Positions 42,929-51,795 of a stretch of 64,000 nucleotides of DNA are shown here, one piece after another. Numbering within the stretch: position 1 is the stretch's first letter; every line of letters begins with the position of its first letter. The DNA is from Actinomyces sp. oral taxon 414. GTDB taxonomy: Bacteria > Actinomycetota > Actinomycetes > Actinomycetales > Actinomycetaceae. Under the pieces are notes generated by a model. The model ran no database searches and was not told the origin of the DNA. It was given only the letters and a program-made list of their open reading frames with translations. A program made the translations under genes and the position numbers. The stretch is from NCBI RefSeq assembly GCF_001278845.1, contig NZ_CP012590.1, positions 186,001-250,000 of the forward strand, read 5' to 3'.

Positions 42929-42947
42929 TCGAGCGCCCCCCTTCACC

Positions 42948-43013
42948 GAAACCGGCGGAAACGACACGCGAAACCGGCGGAAACGACACGCGAGACCGGC
43001 GGAAAACGCACAT
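42948..43013. repeat. three tandem 22-bp repeats
   Basis: Units at 42948-42969 and 42970-42991 are identical (GAAACCGGCGGAAACGACAC plus GC); the third is imperfect. A perfect DnaA-box 9-mer (TTATCCACA on the minus strand) lies at 43016-43024, three bases after the array, in the 292-bp gap between divergent genes. Confidence 0.7.
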
Positions 43014-43208
43014 CCTGTGGATAACTCGGCGGGGGGGGCACGCCCGGGACGATGCGGAGAGGGTCGGATCCGGGGCCGGGACCGCCGCCGACCCCGTCGC
43101 CCGGTGCACGGCCTTGCGCTCGCGGACCCGACCCGTGCGCTCGCGGACCCGGACCGGCACAGACGCCGGCGCCCGCGTCCACAGCCCGACCTGGCACACT
43201 TGCGGTCC

Positions 43209-43925
43209 ATGAGCATCGACTGGTCCGATTTGTGGAACGACACCCTGATCCGCATTCTTCCGGATGGCGCGGCCGCGCCGAGGGTGCTGTGGGTGGCCCT
43301 GGCCCTGGTGGCCGTCGTCGTGGCGTGGCCGGCGGCGAGACGCACCTCGCGCACCCTGGTGACCATCGTCCACGAGGCCGGGCACGCGGGCGTCGGCGTG
43401 CTGGTGGGGCGGCGCTTCCAGGGCTTCGTCGTCGAGAAGGACCTGTCCGGTCACGCCGTGACCGCCGGACGGAGCCGCGGCCCGGGGAGGATCGCCACCA
43501 CCTGGGCCGGCTACCCCGCGCCCGCCGTCCTGGGGGCGCTGGTGGTCGTCGCCGCGTTGGGCGGCCTGGCCGGGCCGGTCCTCGTAGTGAGCCTGATCGC
43601 GCTGGTGGTCCTGCTGGTCATGTCGCGGTCGGTGCGGACGGTGGCGCTGGTGGTGCTCACGATCGCCGTGACCGGCGCCGTGTGGTGGTTCGGCGGGCAG
43701 TGGCGCGCGGGCGTTGTCGGCGGCGTCGGGCTGGCCCTCCTGCTGGGCGCCTGGGACTCCCTGGGCGACGTCGCCCGCTCGCGCGGGCCCGGCCAGGACC
43801 ACCGCACCCTCGCCGAGCTCACGCCGCTGCCCGCGGGTTTCTGGCTCTTCACCTGGTTCCTGGCCGACGCCGCCGCCACCGCCCTGGCGCTGCTGGCCGT
43901 CTGGGACGCCTGGCAGGCGGCCTGA
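43209..43925 (+). CDS. M50-family membrane metalloprotease
   Basis: 238 aa. The zinc motif HEAGH is at residues 55-59, inside or beside the second membrane segment. Several further hydrophobic segments follow (LGALVVVAALGGLAGPVLVV and others), as expected for an M50B-type integral membrane protease. The family includes site-2 and sporulation proteases; the substrate is unknown. I chose ATG 43209 because the region upstream is non-coding in character; CACACT lies 8 nt before it. Some M50B-like proteins of this size are not proven to be proteases. Confidence 0.85.
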   Translation: MSIDWSDLWNDTLIRILPDGAAAPRVLWVALALVAVVVAWPAARRTSRTLVTIVHEAGHAGVGVLVGRRFQGFVVEKDLSGHAVTAGRSRGPGRIATTWAGYPAPAVLGALVVVAALGGLAGPVLVVSLIALVVLLVMSRSVRTVALVVLTIAVTGAVWWFGGQWRAGVVGGVGLALLLGAWDSLGDVARSRGPGQDHRTLAELTPLPAGFWLFTWFLADAAATALALLAVWDAWQAA

Positions 43926-43956
43926 GCCGAGGCGCCCGGCCGACCCGCCCCGGCGA

Positions 43957-44057
43957 CCGTCCGCCCCGGCCGACCCGCCGTCCGCCCCGGCCGACCCGCC
44001 GTCCGCCCCGGCCGACCCGCCGTCCGCCCCGGCCGACCCGCCGTCCGCCCCGGCCGA
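43957..44057. repeat. 21-bp tandem repeat, about 4.8 units
   Basis: The unit CCGTCCGCCCCGGCCGACCC-G repeats with no mismatch from 43957 to 44057 in the gap between the M50 gene and the DoxX gene. The period is a multiple of three but the repeat is not inside a gene I can support. Confidence 0.8.
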
Positions 44058-44176
44058 ATGCGGCCCGGTGCCGCCGGACGGAGGGCCGTACGGCTTCGAG
44101 CACTGTGGAGACGACGTCGACGCCGATAGGCTGGGGCCGCGGCCACAGCGCCGCCACAGCGAGAGAAGGAGTTCTC

Positions 44177-44569
44177 ATGTCCCGACTGGTCGGAGCCGTC
44201 GCCCGAGCCCTCATGGCCCCCGTCTTCATCAGAGGCGGGATCAACCAGGTCAAGAAAGCGCACCGGCTCGCCCCCTCGGTCGACGCCGCCCTGGAGGAGT
44301 ACGGCATCGAGGCCTCCGTCAGCGGCGAGGAGCTGGTCAAGCTCAACGGCATCGGCATGACGGTCGCCGGCGGCGCCCTGGCACTGGGGGTCTTCCCGCG
44401 CACCTCCGCCCTGGCGCTGGCCGGTCTGCTCGTCCCGACGACGCTCGTGGGCCAGGCCTTCTGGAAGACGCAGGACGAGCGCAAGCGGGCCACTAGGCTC
44501 TCCGGGGCGTTGTCCAACGCGGCGATCATCGGCGGTCTGCTGCTCGTGGCGACCCGACGGCGCCGCTGA
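44177..44569 (+). CDS. DoxX family membrane protein
   Basis: 130 aa with the DoxX pattern: a short N-terminal helix with RGGINQVKKAHRLAPSVDAA, then membrane helices (GMTVAGGALALGVF, ALALAGLLVPTTLVGQAFW, a C-terminal helix). ATG 44177 follows AAGGAG. DoxX/SURF4-like proteins are small integral membrane proteins, sometimes linked to thiol or oxidative stress; the role here is not known. The gene is followed by an 800-bp repeat island. Confidence 0.82.
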   Translation: MSRLVGAVARALMAPVFIRGGINQVKKAHRLAPSVDAALEEYGIEASVSGEELVKLNGIGMTVAGGALALGVFPRTSALALAGLLVPTTLVGQAFWKTQDERKRATRLSGALSNAAIIGGLLLVATRRRR

Positions 44570-44734
44570 GCCCCGACCGCCGGAGGGTCGGGGCTCAGCG
44601 GGCCACCGGGCCACCGGGTCCCGCGGGGCCCTGATCCCGCGGTCGGCGGCGAACCGATGAAGACCCTGGAAGGTTATTCTGGGGCGTCTGTGTGGTGCTG
44701 GTGGGGCTCCTGGGGCGACCCGGGGCGGGGGCGT

Positions 44735-44852
44735 GTCCAAATCTGCCACAAAGGCGCTCCGGGCCGGGATAGGTCGCGGAGGAAACCGCGGAATATCAAC
44801 GTTTCTTCTCGCGCGCTCCGGCGCGATCGGGGCCTTTGTGGCAGATTTGGAC
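44735..44852. repeat. inverted repeat family A, copy 2
   Basis: Perfect 21-bp arms (44735-44755 and 44832-44852), extendable to 23 bp. They have the same arm sequence as copy 1 and the same orientation of the central GCGGAATATCAACG. Confidence 0.85.
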
Positions 44853-44950
44853 ACGGATCGGGTCCGGACCGGGTCCGACTGGTCCCACGCGACCCGCGCG
44901 CCCCATCTGTCTCAGGTTCCGCTTCTCGCCGCCCCTCCCGGGGCCGAACA

Positions 44951-45072
44951 TGGCGCCCCGGGAGGATCGTTCCGGGGCGCACCCGACTGCGAGGCCGTCA
45001 GAACCGCGCAATCATGCGGAAACCGACGGACACACCCGGGGCGGGGGCCCGAACGATCCTCCCAGGGCGCCA
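44951..45072. repeat. inverted repeat family C, copy 1
   Basis: 22-bp arms with one mismatch (44951-44972 and 45051-45072; GGGAGGATCGTTC at the inner end). The 78-bp centre contains ACCGCGCAATCATGCGGAAA, similar to the copy at 52379. Confidence 0.85.
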
Positions 45073-45371
45073 GAATCGGGTCCGGGCCCCGGGCCCCGCT
45101 CGCCCCCGACCTCACCGCGGAGCGCCCGTGCAACAGATTCGGACACACCCCGCCCCACAAGCCCCATACGCCCCACTCAGACACACCCAGAATAACCTTC
45201 CTGGAACCTCATGGTTCTGGGTACCCTTTCCCATGACCATGGGCGATGGGAGCCGCGATCCAGCGAGTCGGAGTCCTACCATGTGCATGCGCCCATATCC
45301 GTCTCGAATGAGACGCGGGCGGCGGCAGGTAGCGCGGCGGTCCCGTATGAAACGTCTGAGAGGAACGCATT

Positions 45372-46178
45372 ATGACGTTCGATCCCCCCTCATACCCATA
45401 CTCGGGACCGAACCCGGACGACGCCCGACCCCACGACCCCGCGGCTCGGGGAGGCGGCTCGGGGGGCGCTCAGTCGCAGGCCCGTAGGGATCCGGTCGCG
45501 TGGGCTTACGACCCTTCCGCTCAAACGGAGCACGATCACCACTCGCGAGTCGACAGCCCCCGGGCCGCCGACCGCGCCGCGACCCCGTACGCCGGGGATC
45601 AGGACTCTTACGGCTACGGCCTGGCCCCCCGGGTCAAGGGCCTCTACGAATACGACCCCGACTCCTTCCACCGCGAACCGCGCCGGGCTCGTCATCATCG
45701 GGATCCGGGGACCATGACCAAGATGCTCCGCATGCTCATGTACGCCCGGCGGCTCGAGGCGTCCTACTACGGCTCTGACCCCTATGGCCCGGACCCCTAC
45801 GGCCCGGATCCCTACGGCTACGGCCCGGGCCCCGTGCCGCGGGATCCCCGTTACGGCCCAGACTCCTACCGGTACCCGCCGCAACCCCTGTACCAGTACC
45901 CCCCGCAGTACGTTCCGTACCGGTACCTCCCTCGTCGGAAGTCGAGGATCGCGGCCGGCCTGCTCGGCATCTTCCTGGGATGTCTGGGAGCTCACAATTT
46001 CTACCTGGGCAACAGTGGCAAGGCGGTCGCCCAGCTGCTGATCACCCTGCTCAGCATTGGCGCCCTCGCCCCCTTCTCGGCCCTGTGGGGCTTCATCGAG
46101 GGCATCCTCATCCTGTCCGCCCAGCCCGGCGCGCGGCCCTGGGGCGTCGACGCCCACGGCGTTCCGCTGACCTCCTGA
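45372..46178 (+). CDS. TM2-domain membrane protein 1
   Basis: 268 aa. The N-terminal ~190 residues are Pro/Tyr/Asp-rich and probably disordered, with repeats of YGPDPYG. The C-terminal ~70 residues are a TM2 domain: [20 protein letters not shown], then [14 protein letters not shown] and a second membrane helix, ending in a short tail. ATG 45372 follows AGAGGAA. TM2 proteins are small membrane proteins of unknown function. A paralogue with a nearly identical C-terminus lies 417 bp downstream across a tRNA gene. Confidence 0.88.
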   Translation: MTFDPPSYPYSGPNPDDARPHDPAARGGGSGGAQSQARRDPVAWAYDPSAQTEHDHHSRVDSPRAADRAATPYAGDQDSYGYGLAPRVKGLYEYDPDSFHREPRRARHHRDPGTMTKMLRMLMYARRLEASYYGSDPYGPDPYGPDPYGYGPGPVPRDPRYGPDSYRYPPQPLYQYPPQYVPYRYLPRRKSRIAAGLLGIFLGCLGAHNFYLGNSGKAVAQLLITLLSIGALAPFSALWGFIEGILILSAQPGARPWGVDAHGVPLTS

Positions 46179-46442
46179 TCCCGGCCCGCGTGGAACCCGG
46201 GCCGAGGTCTGTGACGGGGAACTCGATCGCATGCCGGGCCCGTCCGGCCGCCCGGGCCCGTCCCGGCGGCCGTTCGAGCCGGGCCCGATGGCCGGCCGGT
46301 CGCTCTCGGCGACCGTGCGGAGCGGTCCCCACGGGGCGGTGCCTGGGCGCGCCGGTCTGCGGCGGAGGCGGACCCCGAGCCCGGGCAGTTTGTGATGAAA
46401 CTGACGAAAAGCCCGGAACCGTGCGGATCCGGGCCTTCCCCG

Positions 46443-46516
46443 TGGAGCGGGTGACGGGAATCGAACCCGCGCTGTCAGCTTGGGAAGCTGAAGTTCTACC
46501 ATTGAACTACACCCGC
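46443..46516 (-). tRNA. tRNA-Gly (CCC)
   Basis: The minus-strand sequence folds as a standard cloverleaf. The acceptor GCGGGTG (5', 46516-46510) pairs with CACCCGC, followed by discriminator T and an encoded CCA (46445-46443). The anticodon stem TCAGC/GCTGA encloses loop TTCCCAA with anticodon CCC, and the T arm has GGTTCGATTCC. It reads GGG glycine codons, which are common at this GC content. Confidence 0.95.
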
Positions 46517-46594
46517 GCCCACCTCGGATGAGGTGCAGGTGCAGCATACAGCACGACGACCCCAGGCGGAAACGCCCGAGAGGAACTCACCACT

Positions 46595-47161
46595 ATGACG
46601 AGCATCCCCGATCCCTCCATGTACTCCTACCCGGGATCGAGCCCGAGCGGGGTTCCGCCCTACGACCCTCTCGCGCAGGGCGGCTACCAGGATCCAGTTG
46701 CCCAGGCGGGATACGCCCAGCCCGGCTACGACGTGGGCGCCGCTTACCCCGCCGCGGGCGCCTACCCCGATCCCGTCGCCGGCGCTTACCCCGCCGCGGG
46801 CGCCTACCCTGCTCCCGCCGTCGCCGCTTACCCCGCCGCGGGCGCCTACCCTGCTCCCGCCGTCGGCGCTTACCCCGCCGTCGGCGCCTACCCCGCCGTG
46901 GGCCCTTACGCCGCCGACCAGAAGTCGAAGGTCGCGGCCGGCCTGCTCGGCATCTTCCTGGGATGCTTCGGCGCTCATAATTTCTACCTGGGCAACAGCG
47001 GCAAGGCGGTCGCCCAGCTGCTGATCACCCTGCTCAGCTTCGGTTTCCTCTTCCTCATCTCGGCCCTGTGGGGCTTCATCGAGGGCATCCTCATCCTGTC
47101 CGCCCAGCCCGGCGCGCGGCCCTGGGGCGTCGACGCCTACGGCGTCCCGCTGTCCAGCTGA
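46595..47161 (+). CDS. TM2-domain membrane protein 2
   Basis: 188 aa. The disordered N-terminus carries tandem [12 protein letters not shown] repeats (about 46740-46915), and the C-terminal TM2 domain reads [20 protein letters not shown] onwards. From KVAAGLLGI to the end the DNA is almost identical to the upstream paralogue. ATG 46595 follows AGAGGAA at a slightly long spacing. The pair probably arose by tandem duplication around the tRNA gene, with the N-terminal tails diverging by repeat expansion. Confidence 0.88.
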   Translation: MTSIPDPSMYSYPGSSPSGVPPYDPLAQGGYQDPVAQAGYAQPGYDVGAAYPAAGAYPDPVAGAYPAAGAYPAPAVAAYPAAGAYPAPAVGAYPAVGAYPAVGPYAADQKSKVAAGLLGIFLGCFGAHNFYLGNSGKAVAQLLITLLSFGFLFLISALWGFIEGILILSAQPGARPWGVDAYGVPLSS

Positions 47162-47217
47162 CTGATCCGCGCCAGGACCCGACGGCGCTCTCCACGGCGT
47201 CGGGCCCCGGGCGCAGT

Positions 47218-47223
47218 CACAAT
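47218..47223 (+). promoter_or_regulatory. -10 element, leaderless start of dcd
   Basis: CACAAT, then 6 nt, then GTG 47230. It supports a leaderless transcript and the choice of GTG over upstream in-frame codons. Confidence 0.4.
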
Positions 47224-47229
47224 CGGACC

Positions 47230-47874
47230 GTGCTCCTCTCCGACCGCGACATCCGTTCCGAACTCGACTCCGGTCGTGTGCGTCTGGATCCCTACGACCC
47301 GCAGATGGTCCAGCCGGCGTCCATCGATGTACGGCTGGACCGCTGGTTCCGCCTGTTCGACAACCACCGCTACCCGGTCATCGACCCCGCAGTCGAGCAG
47401 TCCGAGCTCACCCATCTGGTGGACGTCGGCCCCGACGACCCCTTCATCCTCCACCCCGGCGAGTTCGTCCTGGGCGCCACCTATGAGCGCATCACCCTGC
47501 CCGACGACGTCGCCGCGCGTCTGGAGGGCAAGTCGAGCCTGGGCCGCCTGGGCCTGCTCACCCACTCCACGGCCGGTTTCATCGATCCCGGCTTCACCGG
47601 TCACGTCACCCTGGAGCTGAGTAATACGGCGACCATGCCCATCAAGCTGTGGCCGGGGATGAGGGTCGGCCAGCTGTGCTTCTTCCGCCTGTCCAGTCCG
47701 GCACAGGCCCCCTACGGCTCGGGCGCGACGGGCTCGCACTACCAGGGCCAGCGCGGCCCGACGGCGTCGCGCTCGCACCGCTCCTTCCGCCGCATCCGCA
47801 TCGAGGACCCCGGACCGCCGGTCGGGGGCGCCGACATCCTCACACCCACCGATACTCAGGAGGAGCCCGCATGA
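47230..47874 (+). CDS. dcd: dCTP deaminase
   Basis: 214 aa, about 20 longer than most because of an acidic/Pro C-terminal extension. The family core is intact: [11 protein letters not shown] at the start, [10 protein letters not shown], and [20 protein letters not shown] with the catalytic Ser/Arg/Glu region, then VTLELSN and [14 protein letters not shown]. It deaminates dCTP as the route to dUMP/dTTP; actinobacterial enzymes are often the bifunctional dUMP-forming type. Its stop overlaps the next ATG, so the next gene is co-translated. Confidence 0.95.
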   Translation: MLLSDRDIRSELDSGRVRLDPYDPQMVQPASIDVRLDRWFRLFDNHRYPVIDPAVEQSELTHLVDVGPDDPFILHPGEFVLGATYERITLPDDVAARLEGKSSLGRLGLLTHSTAGFIDPGFTGHVTLELSNTATMPIKLWPGMRVGQLCFFRLSSPAQAPYGSGATGSHYQGQRGPTASRSHRSFRRIRIEDPGPPVGGADILTPTDTQEEPA

Positions 47875-49004
47875 GCGAGCAGGATCTTGCCATCTCCCTA
47901 CCCACCGACACCTCGACCTTCTCCGCCGTCGGCATGCTGCCGGTGGGCAGGCTCGACGACTGCCACGCCCTCGTCCTGGCCGACGATGTCGCCCCCGAGG
48001 AGGTCGAGGCGCTGGCCATGTCCCAGGACGCGCAAGCGGGCTGGGTGGGGGCCTCGCGCCTCCAGCTGTCCCCGGGGGTCGAGCTCCAGGGGCCCTGGCC
48101 GGTCGACGCCGATCTGCGGCGCCTCATGGATCTGCCCGAGTGGGCGAGCCAGATCATGATCCTGGAGTGCGAGCCGCAGCGTGGCGGGCCTCTGCCGCCC
48201 GAGCTGACCGGCATAGACCCCATGGCGGACGCCTTCCCGCAGGCCCAGCCGGAGGGCGCGGAGCTGCTCGCCCTCATGCGGCTGCGGGCGATCGCCCGGC
48301 GCCTGGCCGGTGCGCTCCTGCTGCGCGGCGACCCGGCCCACCCCAATGGCGCGACCCGGGTGAGCCGGCGCCGTCGCAGCATCCTGGTCCAGCCGGACCC
48401 GGGCTCGAGCGTGAATCTCGACGTCTACGCGCCGGTCTGGTTGACGCCCGACGCCACCCAGACGCTGCTCGCCCGGGCGCTTCCGGGGGCGACCCAGAGG
48501 CTCGAGCCGATGGCCGGCAGCGGCGCGGCCGGTCTGAGCGAAATGGACCAGGCCCAGCTGGAGCGCCTGACCGAGCTCATTGGCGCCGACGCCCTGGACC
48601 GGGCGTGGCGCGAGGCCGAGGAGCGCCGGCGCAAGCGGGAGGCGGAGATCGCCCGGGCGGCCGCGGCCGGGAAGGTCTTCGAAGAGATCCGGGACGGGTA
48701 CGCGATCACCGGGCCCGTGGACGCCTCGCGCCGGGACTGGGGCTTCGTGGAGGTCCGCGTCGGCGGCGCCGAGCTGCTGCCGCTGGCGGTCAAGGGTGCT
48801 AAGTGGGCCGGCGACGGCGCAGCCGTCTACTCCGCCATCTGGCAGCCGGTCAACGCCGCGGATCGCGACCCCAAGCGCATGACGCCGGATCGCCGCCAGG
48901 AGCGCGAGAGGGCGACCGGTCTCATTGAGCGCATCGCGGTGCTGCTGGCCCAGGCCAGCGGCGGCGTCCCCGTCGACGAGGACGGCTTCCTGGTCGCCCT
49001 CTGA
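47871..49004 (+). CDS. unrecognised protein co-translated with dcd
   Basis: 377 aa. No motif I recognise. The N-terminal half is mixed alpha/beta with an acidic face ([20 protein letters not shown]). The C-terminal half has a basic helix ([18 protein letters not shown]) and ends with a predicted alpha/beta region. ATG 47871 overlaps the dcd stop codon and AGGAGG-like bases precede it (CAGGAGGAG). It appears to be a cytoplasmic protein; whether it has a role in nucleotide metabolism is unknown. It converges on the exonuclease gene. Confidence 0.75.
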   Translation: MSEQDLAISLPTDTSTFSAVGMLPVGRLDDCHALVLADDVAPEEVEALAMSQDAQAGWVGASRLQLSPGVELQGPWPVDADLRRLMDLPEWASQIMILECEPQRGGPLPPELTGIDPMADAFPQAQPEGAELLALMRLRAIARRLAGALLLRGDPAHPNGATRVSRRRRSILVQPDPGSSVNLDVYAPVWLTPDATQTLLARALPGATQRLEPMAGSGAAGLSEMDQAQLERLTELIGADALDRAWREAEERRRKREAEIARAAAAGKVFEEIRDGYAITGPVDASRRDWGFVEVRVGGAELLPLAVKGAKWAGDGAAVYSAIWQPVNAADRDPKRMTPDRRQERERATGLIERIAVLLAQASGGVPVDEDGFLVAL

Positions 49005-49046
49005 CGACGGCGGGTCCCGCCCGGGTCCCGCCCGGGCGGCCTCGTC

Positions 49047-49925
49047 TCAGCGGTTCGTACCGGCCCGCGGCACCCCCGGCCCGCTGCGCGGCACGAGCCG
49101 CCCCTCCTGCGCGTCGGCCGCCTCCTCGTCCCAGCTCCAGCCGCCGAAGCCCTCGGCGTCGGACAGGGACCGGGCCCAGGCCACCGGCTCCTCGCCGCGC
49201 AGCCGCCCCACCGACATGTAGTGGCGCAGCAGTCCGGCCGCGGCCTCGGCGTCGTCGAGCGCGCTGTGGTGCTGCCCGATGCTCACGCCCGCCGCCTCGC
49301 AGCAGGCGACCAGCCGGCGCGAGGGCGTGGCCATGAAGTGGCGCGCCCACTCCATGGTGCACATCCGCGGCACCCGCGCCCCGCGCACGAGATGCCCGGA
49401 GCGGCCCAGCGCCCGGGTGAGGAAACCGACGTCGAACCGGGCGTTGTGGGCGACGACGACGCGCCCGGCCAGGTCCCGCGCGAGCAGGTCGGCCACGTCG
49501 TCGAAGCGCGGCGCCCCCGCCAGGTCCGCGGCGACGAGTCCGTGGACGAAGGTCGGCCCCACCTCGATATCGCCGTCGGGACCGGGCCCGGGGTTGACGA
49601 GTGTGGACCAGCGGCGCTGCGCGACGCCGTCGGGCCCGGCGAGCACGAGTCCGATCTCAATAATGGAGTCGGTGGCGGGGGACAGGCCGGTGGTCTCCAG
49701 GTCGACGACGGCGTAGCCGACCCGGCCGGCCGTCCGGTTGCCGCGGGCCCCGGAGCCGACGGCGGGGCCGGAACCGCGCGCGTCGAGGCCCGGGGATGCG
49801 GTCGCGGCGGGGCCGGGAGCGCCGGCGCCGGAACCGCGGGCCCCGGGCCCGCCGCCGGCCGCGAGCGCGGCCGGACGGACAAGCGGCGCGAGGCGGTCGC
49901 GGGCGGGGCGTCGATAGAAGGGCAT
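49047..49925 (-). CDS. DnaQ-type (DEDDh) 3'-5' exonuclease family protein
   Basis: 292 aa. The RNase T/DnaQ core is clear: AVVDLETTGLSPATDSIIEI (motif ExoI, D-x-E), AHNARFDVGFLTRAL (ExoII) and HSALDDAEA (ExoIII, H and D). The first ~75 residues are a Pro/Ala/Gly-rich linker with basic residues at the very start. It could trim DNA or RNA; the replicative epsilon function is not certain because several actinobacterial paralogues exist. The start at ATG 49925 is chosen because TAGCAT lies 7 nt upstream, overlapping an alternative ATG at 49934. Confidence 0.85.
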   Translation of the reverse strand: MPFYRRPARDRLAPLVRPAALAAGGGPGARGSGAGAPGPAATASPGLDARGSGPAVGSGARGNRTAGRVGYAVVDLETTGLSPATDSIIEIGLVLAGPDGVAQRRWSTLVNPGPGPDGDIEVGPTFVHGLVAADLAGAPRFDDVADLLARDLAGRVVVAHNARFDVGFLTRALGRSGHLVRGARVPRMCTMEWARHFMATPSRRLVACCEAAGVSIGQHHSALDDAEAAAGLLRHYMSVGRLRGEEPVAWARSLSDAEGFGGWSWDEEAADAQEGRLVPRSGPGVPRAGTNR

Positions 49926-49932
49926 CCCCGCC

Positions 49933-49938
49933 ATGCTA
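49933..49938 (-). promoter_or_regulatory. -10 element, leaderless start of the exonuclease gene
   Basis: TAGCAT on the minus strand, then 7 nt, then ATG 49925. Confidence 0.45.
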
Positions 49939-50046
49939 GACGAGCGGCCCCGGGGCGCCGTCGCCCGCCGCCCGCGCGCCGTCGCCCGCGAACTGCCGGG
50001 GCGTCGTCGCCCGCGCCCGTGAGCCGTCCGCGCGCCGCCGGGCCGA

Positions 50047-50052
50047 TAGGCT
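50047..50052 (+). promoter_or_regulatory. -10 element, leaderless start of the nitroreductase gene
   Basis: TAGGCT, then 6 nt, then ATG 50059. The same hexamer and spacing occur at the STAND gene. Confidence 0.55.
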
Positions 50053-50058
50053 CGGACC

Positions 50059-50859
50059 ATGAGCGACGCCCCCACCACCGCCTTGACCACACCCGCCACC
50101 GCGCCCGTCCTCAACGACACGATCCGCGCCCAGCTCGCCCACCGCACCATCCGCGCCTACGCCGACGACAGACTCGACGAGGACACCGTCACCACGCTCC
50201 TCGACGTCGCCCGCCACGGCGCGACCGCCTCCTACCAGCAGCAGGTCACCATTATCCGCGTCCTTGACCCGGCCGTGCGCGAGCAGCTCCACCTCGCCTC
50301 CGGCCAGCCCTACGTGGGCGGGGACCGCGGCGAGCTGTTCGTCTTCGTCGTCGACCTGCACCGCAACGCCGTCCTGCGCGAGCGCGCCGGGGCGGACCTG
50401 GAGCCACTGGAGCGCACCAACCTCTTCCTCCAGGGCGCGGAGGACACGATCATCGCCGCGCAGAACGTCGTCGTGGCCGCCGAGTCGCTGGGGCTGGGCA
50501 CCACCTACCTCGGCTCCATCCTGGCCGACCCCCGCCGGGTCATCGCCGCCCTGCGCCTGCCCGAGCGCACCTTCCCGCTGCTGGGCCTGCTCGTCGGCCG
50601 CCCCGCGCAGGCCCCCCAGTACAAGCCGCGCCTGCCGCGCGAGATCACCACCGCCGTCGACGCCTACCCGGAGCCGGCCGAGCACCTGCAGGCCCTGGCC
50701 GACTACGACGCCACGGTCCGCGAGTACTACGACCTGCGGGACGCCAACACGCGCGTCGACTCCTTCTCCGAGCAGATCGCCCGGGCGCTGGGCACGGGCG
50801 GGGCGAGCACCTCGCCCGTCCTGGAGGTCCTGCACGCCCAGCGGCTGTGCCTGCGGTGA
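50059..50859 (+). CDS. nitroreductase family protein (NfsA/Frp-like)
   Basis: 266 aa. FMN-binding features are in place: the N-terminal HRTIRAYADDRLDE, then ATASYQQQVTIIRV and the family's AAQNVVVAAESLGLGTTYLG with LLVGRPAQAPQYKPRLPRE near the end. It should reduce nitro-aromatics or quinones, or act as a flavin reductase, using NADPH. The stop overlaps the start of the serine-hydrolase gene (GTGA), so the two form an operon. Confidence 0.9.
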   Translation: MSDAPTTALTTPATAPVLNDTIRAQLAHRTIRAYADDRLDEDTVTTLLDVARHGATASYQQQVTIIRVLDPAVREQLHLASGQPYVGGDRGELFVFVVDLHRNAVLRERAGADLEPLERTNLFLQGAEDTIIAAQNVVVAAESLGLGTTYLGSILADPRRVIAALRLPERTFPLLGLLVGRPAQAPQYKPRLPREITTAVDAYPEPAEHLQALADYDATVREYYDLRDANTRVDSFSEQIARALGTGGASTSPVLEVLHAQRLCLR

Positions 50860-51722
50860 GACCGCCCGCGCCGGGTCGCCCGGGCCCCGCCCCGCTGGAG
50901 GGGGACGCGGCCGCCCGGGCCCTGCCGGCGCTGGAGGGCTTCGGCTTCCCCACGGCCGTGGTCGTCACGGAGGGCGGCCGGGTGTTGGCCCAGGCCGGCG
51001 CCGTCAACGAGGTCTTCCCCTTCGCCTCGGTGACCAAGCCGATCGTAGCGTGGAGCGCCCTGATCGCCGTCGAGCGCGGCCTGCTGGGCCTGGACGACGC
51101 CGCCGCGCCGGATCTCCTGCCCGGGGCGACGATCCGCCACCTGCTGGCCCACGCCGGCGGGATCGCCTTCGATTCCGATGCCGTGCTGGCCCCGCCCGGG
51201 ACCCGGCGCATCTACTCCAACCGGGGGATCGAGATCCTGGGGCGGCGGCTGGCCGAGGCGACGGGGACGGGCCTGGAGGAGTGGGTCGAGGCCGCCGTCC
51301 TGGAGCCGCTGGGGATGGCGAGCGTCCTCGTGCCGGGTTCGCCCGCGCACTCGGGGGAGGGCAGTGCGGCCGACCTGTCGGTCTTCGCCCGCGAACTGGC
51401 CGCGCCGAGGCTGGTGTCCGCCGGGCTGGCGGAGCGGGCCCGCACGGTCGCCTTCCCCGGGCTCGACGGCGTCCTGCCCGGGTACGGGCGCCAGCGGCCC
51501 AACGACTTCGGACTGGGGGTCGAGATCCGCGGGCGCAAGGCGCCGCACTGGACGGGGTCGGCCAACAGCCCGGCGACCTTCGGGCACTTCGGGCAGTCGG
51601 GGTCGTTCATCTGGGTGGATCCGGTGGCCGGGCGGCAGGCGGTGTTCCTGGGCGCCGAGCCCTTCGGCCGGGCGCACGCCGCGGCCTGGCCCGCCCTGAA
51701 CGACCAGATCCTCGCCCTTTGA
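50856..51722 (+). CDS. serine hydrolase of the beta-lactamase / DD-peptidase fold
   Basis: 288 aa from GTG 50856, which overlaps the nitroreductase stop; GTG 50847 is also in frame. Catalytic motifs: S-x-x-K as SVTK in the segment FASVTKPIVAWSALIAVERG, Y-x-N as YSN (IYSNRGIEILGRR), and a third motif HFGQSGSF. No signal peptide was seen, so it is probably a cytoplasmic class C-like esterase rather than a secreted beta-lactamase. The substrate is unknown. Confidence 0.85.
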   Translation: MRPPAPGRPGPAPLEGDAAARALPALEGFGFPTAVVVTEGGRVLAQAGAVNEVFPFASVTKPIVAWSALIAVERGLLGLDDAAAPDLLPGATIRHLLAHAGGIAFDSDAVLAPPGTRRIYSNRGIEILGRRLAEATGTGLEEWVEAAVLEPLGMASVLVPGSPAHSGEGSAADLSVFARELAAPRLVSAGLAERARTVAFPGLDGVLPGYGRQRPNDFGLGVEIRGRKAPHWTGSANSPATFGHFGQSGSFIWVDPVAGRQAVFLGAEPFGRAHAAAWPALNDQILAL

Positions 51723-51795
51723 CGTCCCGCCCGACCTCCCCGACGCCGGGATTGATCGAATCCCCCGCAGGGTCGGCCCGCTTCTTCGCCCTCTT

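Larger units (their letters stand above)
44667..45201. repeat. 535-bp block bounded by 16-bp terminal inverted repeats (MITE-like)
   Basis: GGAAGGTTATTCTGGG at 44667-44682 is the exact reverse complement of 45186-45201. Inside are families A and C. There is no transposase and no obvious target-site duplication. Related end sequences appear near 52310 (GTATTCCCGTTCTTCC). Confidence 0.6.
44570..45371. other. gene-free, repeat-rich island
   Basis: About 800 bp with no supported gene. It contains inverted repeat A copy 2 (44735-44852), inverted repeat C copy 1 (44951-45072) and a lone right-arm-like piece of A (45130-45144). The whole 535-bp block 44667-45201 is bounded by perfect 16-bp inverted repeats GGAAGGTTATTCTGGG. 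Confidence 0.7.

Noticed and set aside
43926..44176. Coding repeat (PSAPADP-type) within a plus-strand ORF
   Set aside because: The frame has no start signal and continues into the out-of-frame DoxX region; the repeat is better seen as a DNA minisatellite.
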